Below, in pieces: positions 1 to 7,036 of a DNA stretch of 64,000 nt (its first letter is position 1; each line of letters opens with the position of its first letter). Both the position numbers and the translations under genes were made by a program. The DNA comes from Pseudomonadota bacterium (GTDB taxonomy: Bacteria; Pseudomonadota; Gammaproteobacteria; Berkiellales; Berkiellaceae), in contig JAFECS010000012.1 of assembly GCA_018241965.1 (NCBI GenBank), forward strand, positions 20,294 through 84,293. Direction: 5' to 3'. The notes under the pieces were generated by a model. The model was not told where the DNA came from. It made no database searches and worked only from the letters and a program-made list of their open reading frames with translations.

Positions 1-588
1 TACCAATGCTAGATCTTGCTTATAAATACTTAATAGTGCTTCCAAATTATCTGCTTCTGGCTTTGAAAGCTTTTTATAATTATTGTGAAGTCTTTCATAC
101 ATTTGTTTTGCAAATTCATCTACCTCTGAGTGCAAGTCATTTGTGTGATAGCGTAGGTATAATTTTAATGCTTTTAATTGTTTAATATAAAATCCATGGA
201 TTAAAGAGGCTAAATCTGAACCATATAGCTTTTCCATTTGATGATTGCATTGATATTGATCCTTAGAAAATTCCATCTCAATCTCACCTATTTGTGAGTT
301 TTGAAATGGCTTAAGCGCGCCTTGAAGTGTTTCTCCCAAATGAGTCGCTTCCTCAAATCTTTCTTTCAATGAATTGGCTGCCTTTCCCAATGGTTTGGTT
401 ATTAAACTTTTCGCTTGATTCAGTAAAGGACTGGGATTAAGTTCCTTCTTAATGCTATCAACTATTTGTTCAAATTGATTTAATGACATAGGGGTTCTAA
501 CAATTGCTAAACTAGCATATTCAGGAAAAAGCGCTTTAAGGGTATCAACCTTTGTACGTTGATTAGCACTTGGGCCAACGTTAGACAT
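1..588 (-). CDS. Hypothetical protein, C-terminus beyond window edge
   Basis: The frame is open from an ATG at 588 down to base 1, giving 196 codons without a stop, so the 3' end lies outside the window. AAGGTG sits about 4 bases before the ATG and serves as a weak ribosome-binding site. The visible protein is hydrophilic, rich in Lys, Glu, Leu and Gln, and looks mostly helical, with no membrane segment or signal peptide. I recognise no family. Residues about 50-105 contain an amphipathic stretch. The next genes on this strand (835-1498) are small peptide genes. It is probably an accessory protein; an effector role cannot be shown from sequence alone. Confidence 0.6.
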   Translation of the reverse strand, partial: MSNVGPSANQRTKVDTLKALFPEYASLAIVRTPMSLNQFEQIVDSIKKELNPSPLLNQAKSLITKPLGKAANSLKERFEEATHLGETLQGALKPFQNSQIGEIEMEFSKDQYQCNHQMEKLYGSDLASLIHGFYIKQLKALKLYLRYHTNDLHSEVDEFAKQMYERLHNNYKKLSKPEADNLEALLSIYKQDLALV

Positions 589-834
589 ATACACCTTCTT
601 AAATTTAGGCAAAATGAAAAATGCTGGCTCTACTGTAACATGTGTGAACACTCACTTTAAATGCTCGGGAGAGGAGTTAAGACAAACTGCTAAAAATGAA
701 GGATAAAAGTGATGAAATCAGCCAATTCAATTCCGAAGTACAATTTAGAAAGGTGTAATGACAACAAAATAGTAAGCCTTTGTGCAGGGATATTTAAATG
801 ATTAGAAACACCCACAATAACTTGTAGGTCAAAC

Positions 835-1017
835 TTATCCTGTCTTTCTCTTAATCCTATTCCACAACAACCGATGCGCATTGTTGGCGTAAGCCGCAGC
901 AAATGCGCCTATCACACACGCTAAAATTTTATGTTTATAATCCATACCTGGGAAAACCGATTCGCATAGCACCCAAGTGCTTATCCAGGCGAAGAGGGTG
1001 AGTTGAAGAATGTTCAT
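835..1017 (-). CDS. Small membrane protein beside bacteriocin-like peptides (possible immunity protein)
   Basis: This encodes 60 residues from the ATG at 1017, preceded by AGGAGA at good spacing; a longer frame upstream has no better start. Two hydrophobic stretches (about residues 3-20 and 30-48) suggest a two-helix inner-membrane protein, with a basic C-terminal tail ending in KRKTG. It lies downstream of two double-glycine-leader peptide genes on the same strand. Small membrane proteins in that position in class II bacteriocin operons are often immunity proteins. That role is inferred from position and topology only, because no immunity family is recognisable. A stem-loop at 1052-1073 separates it from the peptide gene. 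Confidence 0.5.
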   Translation of the reverse strand: MNILQLTLFAWISTWVLCESVFPGMDYKHKILACVIGAFAAAYANNAHRLLWNRIKRKTG

Positions 1018-1051
1018 AAGATCTCCTAAGCTTATCTCTTGTCTCATTGCC

Positions 1052-1073
1052 CCTCTACCGCAAGCGGTAGAGG
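1052..1073 (-). promoter_or_regulatory. Intercistronic stem-loop
   Basis: A perfect 10-bp inverted repeat (CCTCTACCGC, 2-base loop, GCGGTAGAGG) lies between the bacteriocin-like gene and the small membrane protein gene. No T-tract follows it, so it looks more like an RNA processing or stabilising stem than an intrinsic terminator. Confidence 0.45.
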
Positions 1074-1105
1074 CAATATATGCTCGCTTTGCTGGCATGG
1101 AAGAA

Positions 1106-1297
1106 TCAAGTTTCTTGCCTCAACTCATTCAAATTATTCACCCCTTCTGATATCACCATCCCCGACAACGCAATCCCAACACCTACCGGCCCTCCGGTAA
1201 CAAATCCCACAACAATGCCTGAGATCACCGTTCCTAAATTTAAATGAATGCCACCGTTCACTGCTTGGCATTCTGATTTGTTTAAGATTTTAGACAT
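1106..1297 (-). CDS. Class II bacteriocin-like peptide with double-glycine leader
   Basis: This encodes a 63-residue peptide with GGAG about 7 bases before the ATG. The N-terminus, MSKILNKSECQAVNGG, fits the double-glycine leader pattern removed by peptidase-containing ABC exporters. The predicted mature part (about 47 residues) is hydrophobic and Gly/Val/Ile-rich with GxxxG motifs (GIVVG, GGPVG), as in two-peptide class II bacteriocins that insert into membranes as helix pairs. The gene at 1343-1498 upstream encodes a second leader peptide, and a small membrane protein gene follows. No exporter is present nearby. The leader is seen directly; antimicrobial activity is inferred. A signalling peptide is an alternative. 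Confidence 0.65.
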   Translation of the reverse strand: MSKILNKSECQAVNGGIHLNLGTVISGIVVGFVTGGPVGVGIALSGMVISEGVNNLNELRQET

Positions 1298-1342
1298 ATA
1301 AACTCCATTTTTTGTTGATTAAAATTCTTTTTCAGATCTAAA

Positions 1343-1498
1343 TTACGCTTGAATTCCTGGAAAATAATCGCACAAGGTTGGGATGATAATGGTATAAAAT
1401 TTCTCAAAACCAATGGGACAAATTTCTGGCAATTCACTAGTGATTTCCATTGCACCCCCTACTACTTGCTGTGTTTGTTCTAATGTTATTTCTTGCAT
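1343..1498 (-). CDS. Double-glycine-leader peptide, two cysteines in the mature part
   Basis: This encodes 51 residues. I chose the ATG at 1498 because AGGAG lies 7-8 bases upstream and because the protein then begins with a clean double-glycine leader, MQEITLEQTQQVVGG. The remaining 36 residues contain two Cys 16 residues apart (ICPIG and TLCDYF) that could form a disulfide, and are weakly acidic and aromatic rather than cationic. The gene is 45 bases upstream of the next leader peptide on the same strand, so they are probably co-transcribed. The upstream flank is the 111-bp tandem repeat. Either a bacteriocin or a peptide signal is possible. Confidence 0.6.
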   Translation of the reverse strand: MQEITLEQTQQVVGGAMEITSELPEICPIGFEKFYTIIIPTLCDYFPGIQA

Positions 1499-1569
1499 GT
1501 TGGCTCCTGTTGTTTTAGATAAAATCCTTCTGTGCGCGAATACGCGCCTCTTCCCTTTACAAGGGAAGA

Positions 1570-1791
1570 TCATTTATTCGCTTCCGCCTTCGCTAAGAAG
1601 CTACGGCGGACAAGTCGCTCATTAAGAGCGATCCTAGCGTTCACGAAGTGAACAAAATATCTTCCCTTGTAAAGGGAAGTTCATTTATTCGCTTCCGCCT
1701 TCGCTAAGAAGCTACGGCGGACAAGTCGCTCATTAAGAGCGATCCTAACGTTCACGAAGTGAACAAAATATCTTCCCTTGTAAAGGGAAGA
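1570..1791. repeat. 111-bp tandem duplication with internal palindromes
   Basis: Two adjacent copies, 1570-1680 and 1681-1791, differ by a single base that I can see (CTAGCG versus CTAACG). Each copy ends in the palindrome CTTCCCTTGTAAAGGGAAG, and a near-copy of that palindrome (CTTCCCTTTACAAGGGAAG) precedes the first unit. Each also holds a small palindrome around TTCACGAAGTGAA and a GCCTTCGCTAAGAAGCTACGGCGG block that folds on itself. No coding function is apparent. It is probably an intergenic repeat family that duplicated recently. Confidence 0.85.
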
Positions 1792-1834
1792 GGCCCGCCT
1801 TGCGGGCACAGATGGATTTCCTCTCGATCCACTC

Positions 1835-2317
1835 TCAATTCTTCAATAAATTCAAACTCACTAACCCTCTCCCTTTCCTCCTCGGTAAAACCACCCCTTG
1901 CACCTGATCGCGCCGAAGCTTGTCACACTGAAGTAATACCGAAAGCGGACGAAGCGTAGGCGGATGATATGCGCGCGGCAGCAATACTTTCATCTGCCGC
2001 ATCTCCTTTATCATTTCTGGCAAAGGTTGCGCATACCAAATAGGAATATTGCCTTGTAAAAACCCCATGGTTCTTAAACGAAAGAGACATCGATGAATTA
2101 AATAAGGCGGTTTATTCAACGTAGTTGAGATTTGTTCATAAGAAAATGAACAGGTTAATTGATGTTGATTGGCGCATTGGCTAGCAAGCCAGCACCACAA
2201 ATACTTTTCATCATCATTTAGCAAAGAATGATTCATGATTTCTTTTAGGTGTACAAACCAGGTGCATGAGCATAGGTTTGCCGCACAAACAACAGGCAAA
2301 GCAAGTCCGTCTAGCAT
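1835..2317 (-). CDS. Hypothetical protein, possible winged-helix fold, C-terminus in repeat DNA
   Basis: This encodes 160 residues from the ATG at 2317, which has AGGAAG 6 bases upstream; the longer frame starting at 2362 lacks a comparable site. The segment at about residues 35-85 (LNDDEKYLWCWLASQ, then SYEQISTTLNKPPYLIHR) has the helix spacing of winged-helix DNA-binding proteins, but I cannot assign a family. The last 45 or so codons run through GC-richer, repeat-like DNA near 1910-1965 and then through low-complexity basic sequence, so the original C-terminus may have been replaced by an inserted repeat. The gene stands alone between the tandem repeat and the next accessory genes. Confidence 0.45.
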   Translation of the reverse strand: MLDGLALPVVCAANLCSCTWFVHLKEIMNHSLLNDDEKYLWCWLASQCANQHQLTCSFSYEQISTTLNKPPYLIHRCLFRLRTMGFLQGNIPIWYAQPLPEMIKEMRQMKVLLPRAYHPPTLRPLSVLLQCDKLRRDQVQGVVLPRRKGRGLVSLNLLKN

Positions 2318-2582
2318 AAAAAACTTCCTAGATTTGGTCAGCAGATAAACCAAAATTAACAAAAAGAGGTACTTTTTGTTAAAAAATTGTTTAAAAACTG
2401 CTAGTTAGGTCTTTGCAAGACTTGTAGATAACAAAGAATGATTTAAAATGCGCTTAGTCATGGGTGAAAACTCCGAATAAGTTTTTGCTTGTGATTAGTC
2501 CCTCAAGAATGCTAGTTACATTTTTGGGGGACGTTAGCGTGTAGGTTAGCGTATCTAATTCTTGTTGTAAACAATTCTTTGT

Positions 2583-2702
2583 TTAATTTAGCTTAAATAA
2601 TTCCTTACAAAATTTATCTATCCATAATTTTTTTTCATCTTCATCCAGTTCCATTTTATTTAGCATCTCAACCAGTAATTCTCGCGCCCTTTTTGAAATT
2701 AT
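2583..2702 (-). pseudogene. Short coding remnant (about 39 codons)
   Basis: An open stretch reads like real protein, with RARELLVEMLNKMELDEDEK followed by LWIDKFCKELFKLN before a TAA. It has no good start except internal ATGs and is closed upstream by a stop at 2703-2705. It looks like the 3' end of a lost helical gene, although a 27-residue micro-protein starting at MLNKMEL cannot be excluded. The rest of 2318-2712 shows nothing I can name. Confidence 0.3.
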
Positions 2703-2712
2703 TTATCCGTCG

Positions 2713-3354
2713 CTACTGCAAAGGAAATAATAAAGATAAAATCCAATCAAATAATCTTCTTATTTCCGGCCGCAATGATATTATTAAAGCCAATAGCGCA
2801 ATTAAAAAAGAATAGTTTGAAATTTTTTTACTATTTTCAGAAGTAATATTAGCCTCAATCGGTAGTAACTTAGTTTCGCACTCATTCACTTTTTGAGTTA
2901 AAATTGGAGATAATAACGTATCAAAATTTAATTCTGTTAACATATTTTCAACTTGTTGGGTATTTTGGGTATTATTGGAGCTTGCCAGCATTACTTGTTC
3001 TCTAAGAGTTACATTCGCAAAATCAATAGCCTCTTTGGCAAGAGAATTCATCAAATAATGGATGTCATCTGAATTAAGCGCTGCTTTGTTATTTTTTACA
3101 TAAGAATTTATTCCAGTAGAAATAATATCATAAATCTCGCCAAGATGTTTAAGAATAAGGTCACGTGATTGAACAGCATGTCTTCCGCTTCCTAACATTC
3201 CAACAGCAGCATTAGCATTGCCCAATCCTCTAATTTTCTCAGGAAGTTCAGCGTTCTTTCCTTGGATAGCATTGCTAATGGAAGAATGTATTTTTTTACT
3301 TATTCGTTTTATTTTAAATTTTAAAATACACACTATTCTCTCCATAATTTTCAT
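2713..3354 (-). CDS. Hypothetical protein with C-terminal membrane segment
   Basis: This encodes 213 residues, with a second in-frame ATG 3 codons later; neither start has a clear ribosome-binding site. The N-terminus is strongly basic (KFKIKRISKKIH), the middle is helical and polar, and the C-terminus has a hydrophobic segment at about residues 180-193 with another near the end (LFDWILSLLFPL), suggesting a C-terminally anchored protein. I recognise no family. It sits in the accessory region with other short unrecognised genes. Confidence 0.5.
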   Translation of the reverse strand: MKIMERIVCILKFKIKRISKKIHSSISNAIQGKNAELPEKIRGLGNANAAVGMLGSGRHAVQSRDLILKHLGEIYDIISTGINSYVKNNKAALNSDDIHYLMNSLAKEAIDFANVTLREQVMLASSNNTQNTQQVENMLTELNFDTLLSPILTQKVNECETKLLPIEANITSENSKKISNYSFLIALLALIISLRPEIRRLFDWILSLLFPLQ

Positions 3355-3523
3355 CTTTAAATTTATACATGTAGTAAACTATCTAGACTTATTTTTCAAT
3401 TTTCCTCTAATCAAATCTGATCAGCTAACAGGCTAGTAACACTGGACTAAGGCTTGAATCATTGACATTCTCTATTTAAATCTCAAAACCTTTAAACACA
3501 TCCCCATCGTTTTAATACTAAAC

Positions 3524-3829
3524 TTAGTCTTTTTTGGTTTGTTTATCGTCTTTTAATTTCAAATAAAGTACGAGTAAACTATCAAGTAGTGCTCCAGCTA
3601 TTTCGATAGGTCGATTATCTTTTTCTATTTGTTTATAAAAAATAGCTTTAACTTGTTTTATATCTGAAAGAAATGGTAGTATTTTATTTAAATTTTCAAC
3701 TTTATGTTCATAGCAAGCGACTTCAAACAGTTTTAGAAATAGATCCTGGTTATCTGTATTTTTTGCTTCTTCAAAATACGAATCCCAATCCTCGGCAATG
3801 TCATGAAGTTCATCTGTATTCAACGCCAT
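3524..3829 (-). CDS. Hypothetical small helical protein
   Basis: This encodes 101 residues from the ATG at 3829, with GGGA 6 bases upstream; a GTG four codons earlier is an alternative. The protein is acidic and helical (DEDWDSYFEEAKNTDN-like spacing of charged residues), with alternating Leu/Ile that could form helical hairpins, and ends in a Lys/Asp-rich tail. It has no signal peptide or membrane segment, and I recognise no family. It stands alone between the 2713 gene and the repeat cluster. Confidence 0.5.
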   Translation of the reverse strand: MALNTDELHDIAEDWDSYFEEAKNTDNQDLFLKLFEVACYEHKVENLNKILPFLSDIKQVKAIFYKQIEKDNRPIEIAGALLDSLLVLYLKLKDDKQTKKD

Positions 3830-4012
3830 TGTGAATCCCACTGCCTAATATTTAATTTATTTTCTCATAGTTATTATTGACCTATGCACAATCAGAAAGT
3901 ATACGCTTGTAAATTTCTTACTGTTTTTTTGGTAATATCATTTAATAAAGGAATGTGTTTGATTTTAGGTCGCTTCGAAGGGCAAAGAGAGAAATCTTGC
4001 GCCCCTTCCGGG

Positions 4013-4263
4013 CTGAGGAATCAATACATAATTTAAAAGGAGTTTCTTATCCCCTCTCCCCTTGCGGGAGAGGGTTAGGGTGAGGGGTATCTTAATCTGT
4101 AGCAATTTTAAGAAACAATATAATTAAGATTATTTTGACACCCCTCATCCCCACCTTCTCCCGCAAGGGGAGAAGGGGTAAGAGCATCGTTATACTTAAT
4201 ATTATTCAAAGTAAAACCATAATTTTTAAGATATTTTCTTCAAATTATGTGTCGATTCCTCAG
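4013..4263. mobile_element. MITE-like element with 22-bp imperfect terminal inverted repeats
   Basis: The left end 4013-4034 (CTGAGGAATCAATACATAATTT) matches the complement of the right end 4242-4263 at 20 of 22 bases. Inside are two oppositely oriented GC-rich blocks of a CCCTCACCCTAACCC/CTCTCCC type (4051-4087 and 4141-4178), each with its own hairpin (CTCCCCTTGCGGGAG, TTCTCCCGCAAGGGGAGAA). No transposase is encoded. Most of the gene-free stretch 3830-4408 is this element plus the partial copy that follows. Confidence 0.6.
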
Positions 4264-4375
4264 GGTTAGGGTGAGGGGTATCTTAAAGATTATTTTGATA
4301 CCCCTCATCCCCGCCTTCTCCCACAAGGGGAGAAGGGGTAAGAGCATCGATGTGCTTAATATGATTCAAATTAAA
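4261..4375. repeat. Partial second copy of the repeat
   Basis: The segment from GGGTTAGGGTGAGGGGTATC through GAGAAGGGGTAAGAGCATCG and on to a CTTAATATGATTCAAA stretch repeats what is found at 4073-4212, lacking about 30 internal bases. The two right-hand halves are 160 bp apart. It looks like a segmental duplication of the element to its left. Confidence 0.6.
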
Positions 4376-4408
4376 AACGTTTCTTTTAAGATCTATAATT
4401 CTATTATC

Positions 4409-5533
4409 TCAATGAGATAATCTTGCAGGCCTTAAACCTACCTCAGCTTGTTCGACTTGACTTTGACGCTCACGATACCCTCGTCGATGCTGACCAAAAC
4501 TCGGCAACATGCTTCGTGTTGGTTCAACATGGATCACTGCTTTGTTTTGAGAGGCAAGTGGTTGATAGGTTTTGCGGGGGGAATGCGAAAAGTGTAAACC
4601 GCCGCTAAAAGATTTTATCCAATCGCCCACGCCAACCACTTTTTCCATGATTTTAGTGGCAAATGTACTTAACCCATAGGTTAATGAACCTGCCAAAACA
4701 CCAAACACCACCATCAACGGCCAAGAATAACCCATGATAAAGCCATACCCTGCCCCTAAAGCCATTCCGCCCATGCCAATAAGAATGGAATTTAAGTGAT
4801 GATTTTGCGCTTCTTCAAAACGTTCCAGCTTATGGGCATCTTCATTTAACTTTTGAGTGTCTGTTTTAAGATCGGTGGCTTGATCATTTAATTTATCTAA
4901 TAATTGTCCTCTGATAATTAATTGTTCCTCAACTTCCACTTGAGTCTTTTTAAAATCAGCAAGATCCGCCTTGGCTTGATCTAACAAAGCAGCATCTTGT
5001 GCGGTTAAAGTCACAGCCTCTTTTTGTTTAAGCTCTTTTTGCTTAGTCTCATCTTTTTTGAGTACTGGTTTTTTTTCCTTCTTTTTGCCCATGATAATCT
5101 CCTTCAATTTTTTGAAAGAGGAGTTTACTGTAATTTTCCTAGAAGGGGAATGTGACCACTGCCTTAACGAAAAAGTGTTCAGTTTTTGTTGGATCTCTGA
5201 CGCTACCATACCGATCCCATAGCCTAACAATGCACCTATCCCTGTATAGAGCGCTATGCCAGTCGCAGATAAACTTGCAGCAGATCCTGCTAATAACCCT
5301 AAAGCCGCCCCTATCATCAACAATAACAAAGTGATGTTTTGCCACATCAACTTTCTTTTCAAGGTGGTTGCTTGGCGAACAAATTGATGTGATTGCACTT
5401 TAAGCGCAGTGCTCTTATCTTTTAACACTTCAATTTTTTTTCCGCGCAAAATTGCCAAATCGATGTTATGAACCATTATTTTCTTGGTTTCTTCAAGTTG
5501 TTTTTTCACCATTTCAATTTTGGCTTTGTGCAT
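4409..5533 (-). CDS. Tandem R-SNARE-like membrane protein (candidate host membrane-fusion effector)
   Basis: This encodes 374 residues from an ATG with AGGAGA 7 bases upstream. Residues 12-66 align without gaps to vesicle R-SNAREs of the VAMP type. The motif IMVHNIDLAILRGKKIE places Arg30 at the central ionic layer. The following layers I34, L37, S41, L44, S48, F51, A55 and L58 and the preceding A27, M20, T16 and L13 fall at the 3-4 spacing, and LKRKLMWQN matches the membrane-proximal end. A Gly-rich hydrophobic segment (67-111) follows. Residues 191-238 repeat the pattern with Arg208 as the central residue (L212, L215, A219, L222, L229, A233, L236), followed by a second hydrophobic segment (250-292). 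Both modules end in SHSP(S)RK. The R-SNARE reading is strong; delivery into a host and fusion activity are inferred. Confidence 0.75.
   Translation of the reverse strand: MHKAKIEMVKKQLEETKKIMVHNIDLAILRGKKIEVLKDKSTALKVQSHQFVRQATTLKRKLMWQNITLLLLMIGAALGLLAGSAASLSATGIALYTGIGALLGYGIGMVASEIQQKLNTFSLRQWSHSPSRKITVNSSFKKLKEIIMGKKKEKKPVLKKDETKQKELKQKEAVTLTAQDAALLDQAKADLADFKKTQVEVEEQLIIRGQLLDKLNDQATDLKTDTQKLNEDAHKLERFEEAQNHHLNSILIGMGGMALGAGYGFIMGYSWPLMVVFGVLAGSLTYGLSTFATKIMEKVVGVGDWIKSFSGGLHFSHSPRKTYQPLASQNKAVIHVEPTRSMLPSFGQHRRGYRERQSQVEQAEVGLRPARLSH
5090..5103 (-). promoter_or_regulatory. Strong internal ribosome-binding site and start in the SNARE gene
   Basis: AAGGAG followed by ATTATC and an ATG (codon 148) lies exactly at the border of the two SNARE modules. 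A 227-residue protein (second module only) could start here. The simplest history is two tandem genes fused when the stop between them was lost; the former spacer now codes for TVNSSFKKLKEII. Confidence 0.55.
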
Positions 5534-5625
5534 AATCTCTCCTGCGCGTATTAACAGAAATTATTAATACAGCATCAACATTGAGCTGACCTAACAGTAA
5601 AGACTAGACGATAAAAGATGTTTTA

Positions 5626-6900
5626 TTACATTGGCATTTTTGCCAGTCGCTGAGTTTGTCTAAATAGATGTGAAAGTGATAGGGTATCTAAGGAAGAAAA
5701 GTTCAATTGTGGAGATTTTACATTGTATTGATGAAATAATTTTTCCAGTTGCTCAAAAACGCCCTGCTTTGCTATTTTCATGTTTTTTGCTTTTAATTTA
5801 ATTTCTATATGCATCGGCGAATGCTGAATCAGTTGAAATTTTTCCACACCGCCTCTGGCACGATTTATTGCTAGCAGAAATTCATCTGAGTATATTGTCT
5901 TTAAGGTTGTACTATTACCATACTTTTGAAAATAGAGCATATCTTCACATCTGCCAATTATCTTTTCAATGGCCAGGTGAGCACTGCCACAGGAACATGG
6001 CGTAGGTGATATTTTTAAAATGTCATTCATGCGATAGCGAACAAGCGGCTGCAATCTTCGATGTAAAGAGGTGATCACCGGAATGAATTTATCCTTTTTT
6101 TCGTCTATCCATTCTTTTTCAATATAATATTGATCTTCATTTAAATGCAATGTACCCATTTCACAAGTGCTACCTAAAAACCCTTCCGCACATTGATATA
6201 ACTGAAACACATTTTGTTTAAACGCCGTGGAAATAAGGTTTTCTTCAACAGGGGTTAAGACTTCTTGGGTGGCAACTATTTTTTTAGGCTTTAGCATTAT
6301 ACTATTGTTATTTTGATAATGTGCCAGCAAACATAAGGTTTGTACCGGTGCCACAATAATATCTGGCGAATTCTGGTTTAATTGATCAAGCCATATTTGT
6401 GTATTTGCTTGTAAATCATAAAATTGCCACTTAAAGCAGGCGGAGTTAACTGTGTGCAAGTATGGCGTTTTAGATAAATAAAATACCGCCACCTTAACAG
6501 GACATAGCCCAGTTACCGGATGTAATTTACTTAAAATGCTGGCTAACTCTTGTTGTCTTTCCGCCTCTGAAAATAAATAAATGCCGTTGGGTCCAGAGGT
6601 ACCCAGAGAGTAATTTGCCGATTTGTTGGTACTCAATTGAAGATGGGTTGCCTCTTGATAAGTAATGTTCGCGCTATTCATCTTCTCAAAGTTTTCTTGC
6701 ATGATAACTTTGTCGATAATTGGCAATTGATGAAATTGTCTAACACCCTGCTTTTGATAAAATGGCACCTGTTTATGAATAAATGCCAATAAGTGTTTTA
6801 TTTTAACCTGCTGGAAATAATGACGAAAAAAAGTTGGAAAAAACCAGCTTTTGATTCGTGCTAATTGGTGCCATATCCAAAAGCGCAAAAGTTGCGACAT
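5626..6900 (-). CDS. PaaK/CoF390-synthetase-like adenylate-forming enzyme
   Basis: This encodes 424 residues, close to the 430-440 usual for phenylacetate-CoA ligase and coenzyme F390 synthetase relatives. LGTSGPNGIYLFS (about 99-111) is the phosphate-binding loop, YQCAEGFLGSTC lies in the position of the family's acyl/adenylate-binding motif, and RYRMNDILKIS followed by CSCGSAHL (about 290-306) and KIIGRCEDML matches the C-terminal hinge region; the CxC pair is typical of this branch. It would activate a carboxylic acid as an acyl-adenylate. The substrate is unknown, and members without a partner pathway are common. The gene is monocistronic, downstream of znu genes read in the same direction. 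Confidence 0.65.
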   Translation of the reverse strand: MSQLLRFWIWHQLARIKSWFFPTFFRHYFQQVKIKHLLAFIHKQVPFYQKQGVRQFHQLPIIDKVIMQENFEKMNSANITYQEATHLQLSTNKSANYSLGTSGPNGIYLFSEAERQQELASILSKLHPVTGLCPVKVAVFYLSKTPYLHTVNSACFKWQFYDLQANTQIWLDQLNQNSPDIIVAPVQTLCLLAHYQNNNSIMLKPKKIVATQEVLTPVEENLISTAFKQNVFQLYQCAEGFLGSTCEMGTLHLNEDQYYIEKEWIDEKKDKFIPVITSLHRRLQPLVRYRMNDILKISPTPCSCGSAHLAIEKIIGRCEDMLYFQKYGNSTTLKTIYSDEFLLAINRARGGVEKFQLIQHSPMHIEIKLKAKNMKIAKQGVFEQLEKLFHQYNVKSPQLNFSSLDTLSLSHLFRQTQRLAKMPM

Positions 6901-7036
6901 AATTTTTATCCAGTTTTATATTAAAAGGTGTCATTAATGAGGATCCTAATATAATTTTTTTAAGACCGATGCCTAATCCAGATAGACGTGACATCTTTTA
7001 AGATAAGTGGGATAAGATAAAGGATAAAATATAATG

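Noticed and set aside
690..902. 70-residue frame
   Set aside because: It overlaps the better supported small membrane protein gene in another frame, has no ribosome-binding site and an unlikely composition.
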